64,000 nt of DNA from Paraspadella gotoi (GCA_051294375.1 CM119270.1:20067160-20131159), one strand, 5' to 3'. Positions 48,430 through 59,435 are shown, counted from the first letter of the stretch. Numbers and translations: made by a program. The notes: generated by a model from the sequence alone, not told the origin.

Positions 48430-49210
48430 TACCTGAGCGAGATTGAGATTGATTGATAGATTGATTGAGGAAGAGTCTTAGTGAAAAAAGTTAATAAGTA
48501 CAAAAAGTTAATAATTACAATTATAAATAGTGAACCCAGATGTATACCAGTAAAGTTTTGTTCTAAAAAAATTGTTTTTAAATTTTAATTTAAAAAATGA
48601 GTTCAAGAAAAGTTTGAGTTGCAAAATCTTGTGGTTAAGTCACTTACATCAGCTCAGAATATAGAAGTATGATAAATTATGCAAAAATATTGATGTCCGT
48701 CCGTCCGTCTCCCATTAGCTTTGAATGCCAATTACTCATGAGTGGATGGGGCGATTGACTTGAAATTTTCTATGTGGGTAGGAAAGTGTTTGATTGAGCT
48801 GGGAATAATGAGTTTAAATGAAAAAAAAAAAATCTATTTCACTATTTGATTATCGTTTTGCTTTTTTCTTTTATATTAAATATAAATTTAGGCAGCATTA
48901 ATTATTAATAAATTAGTAATTAATTATTAATTATTTTGAAATTAATTAATTTATTAAATAATTTTGTGATCGAGATAGTTTTGTGAGTGAGAGACGAGAA
49001 AAAGTGGAAAACGATATGGACGCGATTAAAAAAAAATTAAATATTATTTAAATAATTAATTAATTAATTATTTAATTAACTGAACGCTTACCGCTAATGA
49101 TCGTGGGCAGATCCGGCATGGTTTGCTCAAACTTGTTTTTTAATTGGTTCGTACCAATTTCAATTAAGTTGTTGAGTCAGTTCGGCGACCGAAGATATAC
49201 AAGTATGTCA
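48430..49210. other. Intergenic, AT-rich
   Basis: GTCCGTCCGTC run at 48696-48710, (TTAA)-type repeats at 48895-49080, and no gene seen. Confidence 0.5.
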
Positions 49211-49224
49211 TCCTTCAAAATCGT

Positions 49225-49460
49225 CTTCCCCGGGGACGGTGCTAAGCGCGGCCCCGCGGGGTGGCTCCGTGGGGTGGCTCCGCGGGGTGGCCCCGAGGGG
49301 CAGGCAAATCCTTACCGCCTGGGGACGGCCCCCTGTGGCCTCTTTTTTTTAGGCCTCAAGGGGCCACTCCAGGGGTAATCCCCCAGGGGTTAGAAAAACA
49401 TTTCCCCTCGGGGCCAACCCCGGGGAGGATGAATTTGCCTGTCCCCCGGAATGGCTCTCT
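49225..49460 (+). repeat. GC-rich foldback element
   Basis: A compact G/C block in AT-rich DNA. ccccgcggggtggctccg-type units of about 14 bp repeat four times. The word aggcaaatcc (about 49302) is matched in inverse by ggatgaatttgcct (about 49427), and cccgagggg, ccccaggggt and cccctcggggcc are local palindromes. No coding role is supported. Confidence 0.65.
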
Positions 49461-49520
49461 ATCTCTCCTATCTTTCTCTCCCTCTCCTTTCTCTCTCTCC
49501 AATATCTCAAGATATAACAG

Positions 49521-49718
49521 AAAGGACGTAACAGGGTCGAAAAAGAAGAAGACGATGATGACTATGATGACGATGATGACGACGACGACGAAAAAACGTC
49601 GGATTCCAGTCTGCTGTCTTTTCTTCCGATTAGTTCGACGCCTAAAAAACCCGAAGGGCGAGAGACAAGTAGTTTGCGAAAAAAGAAAAAGGGGTTGACT
49701 ACGATTAAAGGCATTTAA
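49521..49718 (+). CDS. Candidate terminal exon of an unknown acidic protein
   Basis: A long T/C tract (49460-49500) and acceptor atataacag precede 66 codons ending in TAA at 49716-49718. The frame reads KGRNRVEKEE, an Asp run, EKTSDSSLLSFLPISSTPKK, PEGRETSSLRKKKKG and LTTIKGI. The non-repeat half has mixed composition, unlike nearby repeat frames. No upstream exon or family was identified. It could be chance. Confidence 0.3.
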   Translation, partial: KGRNRVEKEEDDDDYDDDDDDDDEKTSDSSLLSFLPISSTPKKPEGRETSSLRKKKKGLTTIKGI

Positions 49719-50330
49719 GGGGAGAGAAAGAACCGAAAAAAAGAAAGAAATTGGAAAGAAAAAAAAAGGAAACAAAGTAACGGAAAATGTACTAAAAAAA
49801 TCAGAAAAAAAATAATGAGGACAGGACAGTATGAAAGAAGTTAAAGATTATTGAAAACAAAATGAGGCTGAAAGAAGAAGTTTGAATTAATTAAGACACC
49901 ACGAAACGAAAAGAATAATGAGTAAAAGTTTAAAAATGCTTCTAGGAGTGACATTTCTTCTTTTTTTAAAATTTATTTTAATTAGTAACGACACAAAAAT
50001 CTTTTAATAAAAATGAAACGAAAAAAAAATCAGGGTTTGTTAAAAATTGAACCGAGTTTTTCAACTGGATATGTTTGAGGTAAAGAAAAAAAAAGAAGAT
50101 AATAAAACTTTTTTTCGCGAAATATAAAATGGGTCGATCCCTTAATGAGCGGTGAAGGAGAACTTAGCCTTTTTAACACTAACGAAAAATGAACATTAAT
50201 TTGATTAAGATTTTTAAGTCGCGAATTACGAAAAACGAGACAAAATTGATTCGATTAGCAACAACAATGTTTAGATGAATATAAATATGAATAGATGAAT
50301 GAAATGAGATATGAAAAGATAGAAAGAGAG
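49719..50330. other. A-rich intergenic sequence
   Basis: Poly-purine stretches, no gene seen. Confidence 0.5.
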
Positions 50331-50334
50331 AGTG

Positions 50335-50335
<1 letters not shown>

Positions 50336-50421
<86 letters not shown>

Positions 50422-50462
50422 GAGAAAGAAAGAAAGAAAGATAGAGTTATAGTTAGAAAGAA
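50336..50462 (+). repeat. (GAAA)n microsatellite
   Basis: AAAG tetranucleotide array of about 125 bases with few interruptions, the complement of the (CTTT)n type seen elsewhere. Confidence 0.97.
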
Positions 50463-50649
50463 AGAAAAAAAATATAAATGATAATCGAAAGTATAAATGA
50501 CGAAATTAAAAAAAAAATTAAGATAACAAAGAAAATGTGTGATAATTTTTATTTCTTCAGGTTTTAATCTTAATCACATTTCAACGAATTACGTATATGA
50601 CAAAACTTGAGTCATTTTTGAAAGATAGATGGATATTTTTTTCTTCGAC

Positions 50650-50657
50650 TTAGGGAG

Positions 50658-50699
<42 letters not shown>

Positions 50700-50705
50700 A
50701 GAGAA
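50650..50705 (+). repeat. (GA)n microsatellite
   Basis: Short GA run ending in aaaagagag. Confidence 0.9.
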
Positions 50706-50924
50706 AACCAATATAATATAAAATCGCTAAAAACGTTTTACAAATTATCAGTTCATGCTATGTCAGAGTATTTTTAACTAATCTTTTATAAACTAAATAT
50801 CACCACGTGTTATATTTTTTTCTCAGTCACGTGACTCACGTAGCGAAAGCATCGGTTAAAACTTTGTCTTCATCTCACATTCAGCGCCTGAATCACGGAA
50901 GTGAAACGGACAAAGGAAAAAGAG

Positions 50925-51215
50925 GAAAAGGAAAGGAAAAAAAAAGAAAAGAGAAAAAAAGAGAATAAAAAAAACCGAAAAGAAAATATATTTGAAGAAA
51001 AAGAAACGAAAAAAATATAAAGAAAAGAAAAGAAAAGAAAAGAAAAGAAAAATAGTCTATTAAGAAAAGAAAAGAAAAAAGAAAAAGAAAAAAGAAAAAG
51101 AAAAGAAAAGAAAAGAAAGAAAAGAAAAGAAAAAAGAAAAAGAAAAAAGAAAAGAAAAGGAAAAAAAAAAAAAAAAAAAAAAAAAAAAGAAAAATGAAAA
51201 AGAAAATGTTTTTTT
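50925..51215 (+). repeat. (AAAAG)n array with long A run
   Basis: Pentanucleotide AAAAG repeats ending in a run of about 28 A. The 122-codon Phe/Ser/Leu frame on the minus strand is its shadow. Confidence 0.92.
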
Positions 51216-51663
51216 CGCCTAAAAAAAAACCTTTCCAAAATTAATGGGGAAATTTAACCTCTCGCTCTCGAATCTTTGAAAGGCGAATCGATTAAACCAT
51301 TCAAGAATCGGGGTAGAAGGGGTGGGCGTGGAGGTGGGTAAGGTGAGAGTGGTTAAGGGGGGTAGGGAGGGTGGTTAAGGGGGGGTAGGGAAAAAGGGAG
51401 GTTGACGCAGGATTTTCACGAATCGGGGGTTTTAAAAGAATTGGGGGTTTTAAAAGAAAACCATCTGATAGAAAGGTAGGGATTATAATTTCTCGATGGT
51501 AAGTTTAAGACCTCTCTTCTCTTCTTTCTCTGCCTCCGCTTTCCTTAGAGAAATCTCGTCTCTGATTGGTCATTCAGAAGGCAGATGAAAAGACGGGAAA
51601 AGAACTGGTCGCATTTCTAAGGATTATGTTAATATGTTGTGAAAGAAACATTATATATATTTT

Positions 51664-51833
51664 CTATACGCCTTTCGTTGTGAGGATTCTGAGCAGCTCA
51701 CGACGAGTCGGTATTGTGAAACTCGCTCCACCACTCACGTGATTTGTCGACGAACCTTGACTCTTGATCCTCACAGTCAAATGTCGCGGATCCCGAGACA
51801 AAGTTGCTTTGCTGGTTGAAACGTCATTGCTGA
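51664..51833 (-). CDS. Candidate exon of unknown gene (minus strand)
   Basis: After an acceptor (gtgcaatgcacattgcag) the minus strand reads SNDVSTSKATLSRDPRHLTV, then RIKSQGSSTNH, VSGGASFTIPTRRELLRILT and TKGV before TAG at 51664-51666. A strong internal donor (CAC|gtgagt at about 51737) would instead end the exon early. Composition is normal and not repeat-derived, but no family or partner exon is recognised. Confidence 0.22.
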
Positions 51834-52164
51834 CTGCAATGTGCATTGTGCAATGACCATATGACGAGGGGAAAATAAAGGGGAAGAGAAAATAAGTTGA
51901 AAAAGAGAAAGAATGTAAAAGGTTAGTGGAACGAGGTAAGTAGGACAAAATTGGAGGCAAGTAATAGTTAAAAGCATAACAGCTTTCCTTTTTTATGAAA
52001 TAACAACAATGCGGAATTGTTTTTTATTTAATTTTTTTCAAAACTTAGTTGCTTTGTGTTTTGTTTGTTAATGACGATTGCACTGAATCGACCTTGTTGC
52101 ATTAGCTTTTAAAATTTAAAAGCTCTCATATTAATTAAAGAAGTTAAGCAAATGTACTGAACAA

Positions 52165-52344
52165 ATGATGGGGAAATTAAGAAAACGACTAAAGAAAAAG
52201 AAAGGCGAGAGTCAAAGGCCGACAAAAAAAGCCGACAAAAAAAGGAGATCGGGAGCGAGGAAAAGCGTCAAAAAGGAAATAAACGTCGAGCGTCGGTCGA
52301 GAAGCCAATCGGCGAAAACACGCGCGCCCTCTGGTGCCCTATTT
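52165..52344 (+). CDS. Small basic ORF, possible first exon
   Basis: The 60-codon frame MMGKLRKRLKKKKGESQRPT onward is rich in Lys, Arg and Ser, like a nuclear localisation or ribosomal/nucleolar segment. A CGCCATTTTG (YY1-like) word follows at 52350. There is no supporting splice pair, and the A/G-rich composition alone could explain the Lys/Arg content. Confidence 0.15.
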
Positions 52345-52459
52345 TGACGGGCGCCATTTTGAAAAGGGTTTTTTTTTTCGTCTACGTTTTCTTCCTTTTA
52401 TTACTTTTTACATTTTTTTCTCCCTTTTTTAAATTTAAAAAAAATTTTGTTTGTCTCTC

Positions 52460-52512
<53 letters not shown>
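52460..52512 (+). repeat. (TC)n microsatellite
   Basis: Pure dinucleotide run of about 53 bases. Confidence 0.97.
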
Positions 52513-52514
<2 letters not shown>

Positions 52515-52734
52515 ACACCCTTCCATCGGTGTCCCTGACACGTTAAACTTACGAGCGTCTGGAAAATCCTGGACAGATCGACGATAAAAAACAGAACAAC
52601 CGAAGAATAAAAAATAGAAAAAACGAGTGAAATAAAACGAATCGGGAATTTTTTATATTGTTTGTTCCAATTTTATAGTCATCTCATTGTATTTTGATGC
52701 GAGGGAGGAGTACAATATAGTATTCCCCGGTCTA

Positions 52735-52995
52735 ATACTTAAGGGAGTGGTCTTTTCATACAATTGAAACATTCTTTGAAATATTATGCCACTTCATTGA
52801 AGCCTGTTACTCTAGGAGTAAATAAACGAGACAGTGAGAGAGTCTTGATTGAAAGATTGCAAAGACCTGTTTGTCATTTTCTTGTATTTATGACGTAGGC
52901 CGAAGCCTGTCCAAAGTCAGGGACAATATACGTTATTTATCAAATTAATGGATAATATTTATGTTGTACCAAATTATTAAAATAAAAGTTAAAAA
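52735..52995 (-). repeat. Dispersed repeat family R1, inverted copy
   Basis: In reverse orientation: ggagtggtc, tatgccacttcattgaag, aataaacgagac, ttgcaaagacctg, agcctgtccaaagtcaggg and caatatacg, ending near atggataat and gtaccaa. Block order mirrors 33255-33530. Confidence 0.75.
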
Positions 52996-53159
52996 GCAAA
53001 CGAAACGGAACCAATTTTCCCTCCATCGCCTGGACGACTTTTTCGACGTTTAAATTGAAACCAGGCGCCTCACATCGTGCGGGATTTGGTAATTAGCCTT
53101 TTCAGGAAGTTAACTGTCGTGAAGGGCGAAGGGTGAGGATTTTAATTAATTGGACAATT

Positions 53160-53340
53160 CGGAGAATTATATCTCTCATAAATCTAAATCTAAATCTAAA
53201 TTAGAGAATTAGGAGAATTAAATCTCTCATAAATCTAAATCTAAATTGGAGAATTAGGAGAATTATATCTCTCATAAATCTAAATCTAAATTGGATAATT
53301 AAGAGATTTATATCTCTTTTAAATCTAAATCTCATTTTAT
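53160..53340 (+). repeat. 55-60-bp minisatellite with AAATCT hexamers
   Basis: Three to four units of ctctcataaatctaaatcta and aattggagaattaggagaatt. Hexameric AAATCT runs resemble no known telomere repeat. Confidence 0.8.
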
Positions 53341-54110
53341 AAAAATGGTATAGGCGGGGTATAGGCAATGCCCGACTACAATGGGAAAATTAGATGAGAA
53401 AGAAAGGAAGAAAGTGAAAATAAATAAAGAAAGAAATAAAAAAGAAAGAAAGAAAGAAAGACAAAAAGAAAGAAAGAAAAAAAAATAAGCAACTTTGTAC
53501 AAATTTAAAAAAAAAAATTTCTTTCTTCCATTTTCTATTTTCTGTTTATCTTTTTCTATTTTCTATTATCCATTTCGCATATTTTTCTGTTTCTCTTTTC
53601 TATTCATTATTCCGTTATTCTAATTTCCCTCTTCCATTTTCAAATTTTCTATTTTCTATTTTCCCATCTTCAATTCTCTATTCCGATATTCCATCTTCCA
53701 TTTTTCCATTTTCCATTTTCTATTTTCTATTTTCCATTCACCAACTTTTCCGCGTCCGTGAATCCGTCGTTTGTTTTCCTTCGACGCGAAATTCGATGCG
53801 TGAAGATTCGACTCACGTTTCACGATTTCTCACGATTCGCAAAATCACGAAGGGGATTAAAAAACATTGGCGTAATTAATCTTGAAAATAAAACTATATT
53901 TAAAAGTTAAAACAATAACCGGCGAGTTCTAGGTGTTGCTCCAAAGATGAATTCCCAAATAATAATCAATACGTAAATAATTAAAAAAATTATTAAAAAA
54001 TAATCAAGTACTTTGCGCAACAAACATCTCATGGCCGATCTAAACATGCGCGCATCAAGCAATCAAGCATCTCATATTACAAAAATTTATGTATTATTAC
54101 TTTAGTTATA
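53341..54110. other. AT-rich sequence with GAAA and TTTTC stretches
   Basis: 53400-53480 is AAAG-rich and 53520-53740 is a loose ccattttctattttctattt repeat. No gene seen. Confidence 0.5.
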
Positions 54111-54337
54111 AGCGTTTAAAATAACTTATGGACGGACAGACCGACCAAGCGACCAACAAGAAGGTTAAAGAGTTACTCCGCGAGTCCTCGCGGCGCAGCT
54201 TAAAAGGCCCAAGTAAAAACATAAATGAAAGAAAGAGAAGGGAGAAAAAGAGGAGGAGAGGCAATTAAGGGATTAACTGTGGCCGTAATTCTGGTTCAGT
54301 AGGTTCACCGAATCTTGCTTTATCTTTCACCGTTGTT

Positions 54338-54338
54338 A

Positions 54339-54389
<51 letters not shown>

Positions 54390-54390
54390 T
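54338..54390 (+). repeat. (GATT)n microsatellite
   Basis: Tetranucleotide run of about 13 units. Confidence 0.97.
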
Positions 54391-54539
54391 TCAAGTTCAC
54401 TTTATGAACAAAATAAAAGGGAAATATATTTTACTTCGTCATAAGTCTGAACAATGAATGCTGAAGAGTGAAGACAATAAAATACTGATTCCTTATCAGT
54501 GCACAGGTCGTCGGTACAGTGAAGTGTAATTCATTCAAG

Positions 54540-54590
54540 ATGGCGACGATGGTCGAGAAGGCGAATCCATTTCCCTCAACCGATAAAAAG
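54540..54590 (+). CDS. Candidate translation start in YY1-like context
   Basis: ATG in a strong context (TTCAAGATGGCGACG) opens MATMVEKANPFPSTDKK; the next bases (gtcaat) could be a weak donor, or the frame continues into a low-complexity pyrimidine stretch. Known: CAAGATGGCG start regions with a YY1 site are common at metazoan housekeeping promoters. No family was recognised. Confidence 0.25.
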
Positions 54591-54912
54591 GTCAATATCC
54601 TACCGATCCTCTTTCCTCCCTTATCTGCTCCAATCAACGACTCCTCCACTTTGCTCCCCCTTGGCTCCTCATCTTTTCTCTTTTCTTCCTCCTATTCTTA
54701 TCTTCTCTCTTCTCTTCTTGCTCTTCTTTTCTTTTTCCTCCTCTCTTTATATCCCCTCTTCTTTTCTTTTTATTCCTTTCTTTTCTTCCTCCTTTAGTTT
54801 TCTTTTTCTTCGTCTCTTCTCATCTTTTCTCTTTTCCTCCTTTTCTACCTCTCTCTGTTTTCTTTCTTTTTCTAGTTTCTCCGGAATTCCTTGACCAATG
54901 GAAAGTCTTTAA

Positions 54913-54914
<2 letters not shown>

Positions 54915-55003
<89 letters not shown>
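54915..55003 (+). repeat. (TC)n microsatellite
   Basis: About 89 bases, pure. Confidence 0.98.
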
Positions 55004-55007
<4 letters not shown>

Positions 55008-55087
55008 CTTCCCCATTAGTCTTTCGCCGCAAATCGAAGCGATAAGCGTCTTGATGAAAAGAAGGGAAACGTGATTGTGAACGTGAA

Positions 55088-55348
55088 ACCAAAAATGGCG
55101 ACTGGGGATCAAAGATGGCGACGGGTGCATAAAAGTTGGCGGCGGGAGGATCAGAGATGGCGTTGGTGGATCAAAGATGGTGGCGGGAGATCAGAGATGG
55201 CGGAAGGAAGATCAAAGATGGCGGCGGGAGGGAGATGGCGCGGAGGATCAAGATGGCTGCGGAGGTTCAGAGATGGCGGAAAGAGGATCAAAGATGGCGG
55301 CGGAGGATCAGAGATGGCGTTAGATGAATCAAAGATGGCGGCGGGTTG
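55088..55348 (+). repeat. 20-24-bp array of AAGATGGCGGC units
   Basis: Thirteen units of gatcaaagatggcggcggga type, each with an ATGGCG-like core close to the YY1 consensus (AAGATGGCGGC). Three frames stay open because the units are nearly in phase. No protein is claimed. Confidence 0.85.
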
Positions 55349-55860
55349 ATCAAATATTACTTTCCCCTTAATCACCAAAAGATAACCGGGAATGGGTTGA
55401 ATGGGTCCAATCGTTCTATCACAGCGATTATCTCTTTCTCTCGGTGCCATTCCATTGTCTTCCACATAAATCTCTTTCTTTTGTTTCATCTTGCTTTGCT
55501 TTGCCTACCCATTCCCCAGATATTACCATTCCATCCAGTGAATATTTAATACTTTTTGTTAACTGCTCATCATTTATCCCTTCTCTCTCTTTCCCTTTCT
55601 CATAAAATCGTAATTTTCTTTACTCTCATTTCCTGTCCTTTCCTTTATTGCAATCTTTCTCTCTCACTTTTCTTTCCTTTCTTTCTCTACCTTTCCCTTC
55701 CATTCCTTTTACTTCCATTCGAATCTGATGACATAAGACGAGACGAGACGCCGATCAGGGGTTCAGTCTTGAGCGATGGCGTCGCGTATCAGGCTTATCA
55801 GGCGATGTAAACCAAACAATGCTCAGATATATATATATATATATGGTAACATGCATCAAT
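55349..55860. other. Mixed sequence without recognised gene
   Basis: T/C-rich 55560-55710, then tcaggggttcagtcttgagcg and an (AT)n run at 55828-55844. No gene seen. Confidence 0.4.
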
Positions 55861-55869
55861 AACCGTGTC

Positions 55870-56030
55870 TGTTCGATACAACCCAATACTGGGTCACACG
55901 ATCCGACGCAGTGCGCAGAGTGACACTGTCAAGCGCAGCATGACACGATCCGACGCAGCGGAGTGCTCCCTTATGCAGCGTGACACGCAGCTTGACACTA
56001 TGCGACGTAACGTCTCGCGTTACGACAGTC
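55870..56030 (+). repeat. Degenerate gacacgatccgacgcag minisatellite
   Basis: Three eroded units share cacgatccgacgcag and agtgacactgtcaagcgcag-type words. Confidence 0.6.
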
Positions 56031-56180
56031 AAATTTAATTCCCAGAAATGAGATGATGCTTGTCGTCGTTGTTGTTGTCGTTGTTGTTGTTGTTGTTTTC
56101 TCGACGAATGTAATTAATTGTGGGAAATGAAAGGCTCATCCGACCTAAATTAGGAGCTTTGCCTTTTATCCGGTTGAGGG

Positions 56181-56183
<3 letters not shown>

Positions 56184-56267
<84 letters not shown>

Positions 56268-56282
56268 AGAGAGATAGAGAGT
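56184..56282 (+). repeat. (GA)n microsatellite
   Basis: Nearly pure run of about 95 bases. Confidence 0.98.
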
Positions 56283-56344
56283 CATGTTCGTGTTCCATCA
56301 TCGGTCATTTTTTGTCGTTTATTTTTATCCTCGTTTCTCGCGTC

Positions 56345-56460
56345 CAAATGGGAAAAGGGTTTCCCGAGGCGGTGTCGCGTCGGCGGCGGCTGCGGCGCTG
56401 GCAGCGGCGCCATTTTAAACGGACGGCGTCCTTTTCCATTTGGCGGCGTCGACCGCTGAT
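56345..56460 (-). promoter_or_regulatory. GC-rich patch with a YY1-like start on the minus strand
   Basis: CGGCGG and GGCGTC words surround CGCCATTTTA at about 56409-56418. On the minus strand this opens MAPLPAPQPPPTRHRLGKPF onward for 43 codons. It resembles a small promoter or start region, but no downstream exon is seen. Confidence 0.2.
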
Positions 56461-56479
56461 GATCGTTGGAATAGAATCA

Positions 56480-56970
56480 TGAGTTAAATGGTGAGAATTG
56501 GCGGGAATATTGCTGAGATATATTCTCTGTCTTAAGTGAAAAAATTAAATATTTAAAGTGGAGTATTGACCCTAAAACTAATTAAGCCAAAACTGAATAG
56601 TAATTTTGTGGAGGGCATTGCTTAGGATCACCCTCGCAATCACTCACCAATTCTTTAGTCGCGACCACAAAGTCCCTCGCTCTGTCCGCCGAACTGAAAC
56701 GCATCTGCGCCTTGAAACGACCTCAGGCCGGTTTTATAACTGCGAGAGGGGATTCAAATATTAAAGCAAAGTCAAAGACCAAAAGTAAATGCTATTTAAA
56801 AAGACTCAATATTGCAATACTTTATTAATAAAAAATAATTGGTGTATGTATGTATATTTTACCGTTTTTTTACTTCGGTCTTTTCGTTTTCAAAAATCAT
56901 AAATTTAATCAAAATGCAAAATGAGACGTCATATAGCTGACAGATTTTTATTCGCCCCTGATATTTATTT
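56480..56970. other. AT-rich sequence, no feature
   Basis: No frames, repeats or splice pairs of note. Confidence 0.5.
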
Positions 56971-56990
56971 NNNNNNNNNNNNNNNNNNNN
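56971..56990. other. Assembly gap (20 N)
   Basis: Flanked on both sides by cctgatatttattt, so the gap probably has zero or negative true length. Confidence 0.99.
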
Positions 56991-57121
56991 CCTGATATTT
57001 ATTTGGCCCTGATATCAGCCTAAATTGAGAAAAGATGGCGTCATTATCACCACCCGACCTTTAATACCGACAAAAAAAAACTTGACAATCCATATTCGAC
57101 GTCAACCAAAAAAAAAAAAAA

Positions 57122-57146
57122 NNNNNNNNNNNNNNNNNNNNNNNNN
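57122..57146. other. Assembly gap (25 N)
   Basis: Follows a 13-A homopolymer run, a likely polishing failure. Confidence 0.99.
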
Positions 57147-57224
57147 GGGAAAAACGAATGAATCTTCGTTGATCATTCCGTCGAGACTTCTCCCCACCAA
57201 CTCCCCCCCGCATCCCCCCCCAGC

Positions 57225-57347
57225 AGCCAAAGATGATGGTGCTGTTGCTGTGGCTGATGGAGAGTTACTCGCTGACGTCCACGTCAAAAGAGATGACGGG
57301 ATAATTAAAAACGAGTCTCCCCCTTTCCATATAAATCTGAACAAATG
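57225..57347 (+). CDS. Candidate terminal exon of unknown gene
   Basis: A C/T-rich acceptor (cgcatccccccccag) leads to an open frame reading AKDDGAVAVADGELLADVHV, then KRDDGIIKNESPPFHINLNK and a stop at 57345-57347. The residues are mixed and not repeat-derived. An N gap just upstream hides context. Family unknown. Confidence 0.28.
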
Positions 57348-57385
57348 ACGAAAAAAAAGTCGCGCTGAGGAATCGATTAGATGTC

Positions 57386-57389
<4 letters not shown>

Positions 57390-57426
<37 letters not shown>

Positions 57427-57432
57427 AGAGGA
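57390..57432 (+). repeat. (GA)n microsatellite
   Basis: Short pure run following the candidate terminal exon. Confidence 0.93.
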
Positions 57433-57789
57433 GGAGGGAAGAAGAAGGGGGGAGTAGTTACGATGCGGCTTATGAATTATATAATTTAATTCGCAACTTT
57501 TAAATAAAGGTATTAACAAAATGATTATCGTCCTAGATCGAGCGAACGAAGAAACCGCTAGGAAAACATGGAAGCATGGAAAAGGAAGAGGACGGAAAGA
57601 ACGGAAGCCTAGAATAGCATGGCAAAGGGGATTGAAGCGTGAACAAGGTCGGAGGTGGAAAGATTAACATGGAACAGGGATCGAACTGACGATCACGTGA
57701 TCCGGTCGCGTGAAAATTTTTATCGACTTTTTATCGTCAACGGTGAAGTCAACAATCATGGCGACGACAAGGATCGACAAACACTCCGA

Positions 57790-58231
57790 TGGTACGACGA
57801 TGATGACGAAAGAAGATGATGACAAAGACGAAGATAATGACGAAGAAGATGATGACAAAGACGAAGTTTGATGACGACGAAGATGATGATGAAGAAGATG
57901 ATGACAAATACAAAGATGATGACAAAGACGAAGACGATGACAAAGACGAAGATGAAGACGAAGAAGATGATAACGACGAAGATGATGACAAAGACGAAGA
58001 CAATGACGATGATAAGCTGCGACGATGATAATGAAACGAGGATAATGATACTCATCAAGGCCACGACGACACAAGACGCTGACAAAGACAATACGAAGAC
58101 GAAGACGATTGACGATAATGACAACGATATTTGAGATAAAGACGTGAAGACAAAACAAAGATCATTATAATTAGACGACAGTGACAATAATTAGCAACAA
58201 ATGAAAACGACGATGACGACGACCTTAAGAA

Positions 58232-58270
<39 letters not shown>

Positions 58271-58275
58271 CACTT
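57790..58275 (+). repeat. GATGAC/GACGAA compound repeat
   Basis: Gatgatgacaaagacgaa units grade into a (GAC)n run at 58230-58270. All strands are open in several frames (Asp/Lys/Glu or Ser/Leu/Val). Partly repeated at 60385-60496 and 60802-60962. Confidence 0.9.
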
Positions 58276-58405
58276 TCACTTCCAAATACGGTGGAACGAA
58301 TTCTAATGACAAATTATTTCGACTGGATGGTCCGATTCGTCAAGGCTCAAGTTGGTAAGGCAAAGGTGAGGGAAGGGTAACGAAAGCGTCTGGTAGCTCG
58401 GGGAA

Positions 58406-58409
<4 letters not shown>

Positions 58410-58489
<80 letters not shown>
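58410..58489 (+). repeat. (GA)n microsatellite
   Basis: Pure run of about 80 bases; its copy-2 counterpart is lost in the 61072-61339 gap. Confidence 0.98.
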
Positions 58490-58493
<4 letters not shown>

Positions 58494-58619
58494 ACCCTAC
58501 GAGAATTTATTTCACGTTCGGCTATATTAGAAAACACGACGGATGGTCAATAAACGAAGAACCAACGAGCCCAATCAGAAACGAGGAAGAACCAACCAGT
58601 CGAGTTTGGTCCGGAAATG

Positions 58620-59435
58620 TTTTTCCTTTTAGTTGCGCGGTGAGTACTCGGGGAAGCAACTCTATAACTAACTTTTCGGTCGGTCGGTCAGTCGGTAGGT
58701 CAGTACGTTGATCTGTCATACTTACATTTTTAAAACCGATAATTTTTGGTAAAAAGGTATGGTACCATTCGTCCATATGTCCCGTTAGTCACGTGATCAC
58801 TTATCACATATCCAGTCATTTTAGTTAATATTACAGACTGCAGACTGCAGACTGGTAAATGTGGCATATTTTATGTAAAGTCTTGTTGTTCTAGTTAAAA
58901 CGTTGGAAAGAAGAGATCAACCATAGGTCGTTTGTTATACATACATTAATAATTATGTAGTCCTGTGATCACTAAGAAAAGAAAGCCTCTGCGGCGCAAA
59001 ACATTGATGGACCCATCTTGCTCTTCTTTTTTTGTTTTAAGGAAAAAGAACAAGAACGTTAGCGCCATAATGACTTTATATTCATATTTTATTTCTCTTT
59101 GAATCATATATGGACATTACATGACATGACATGACCTTACAAACATTCTTTCGCCACTGCAGTCCAAATTTCTATCTTTTATTGCTTCTTTAGTTTTAAG
59201 ATTCCTGAAACACGGCGCAAGCACTCCACTCGTTAGTTCTTTTAGTTAAAAAATCGAGCAACCACACTATAGGCAAATATACATCATTTCTTAACTACAA
59301 GTGGGCAGACCGACGGACAGATATACTGGACAGGGACCGACAGACGTCCGACCGACAGACCGAGCCGCCGAAAAGTGACTTAGTAGGAAGTGTGGCTGGC
59401 CGCGAGATTACCGCGAGGCATACTAAAAAGAAGGT
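58620..59435 (+). mobile_element. Inverted-repeat element built from two U2 ends
   Basis: The left end reads agttgcgcggtgagtactcg, then aactctataac and a (GGTCGGTC) tract. The right end reads, as its inverse, a (CCGACAGACCGA) tract, gaaaagtgacttag and an eroded hairpin. The two ends are about 100 bases long and about 800 apart with no coding sequence between, as in foldback or MITE-like elements. The second copy is partly hidden by N. Confidence 0.5.

Noticed and set aside
50870-51238. 122-codon Phe-rich minus frame
   Set aside because: Translation of the (AAAAG)n array.
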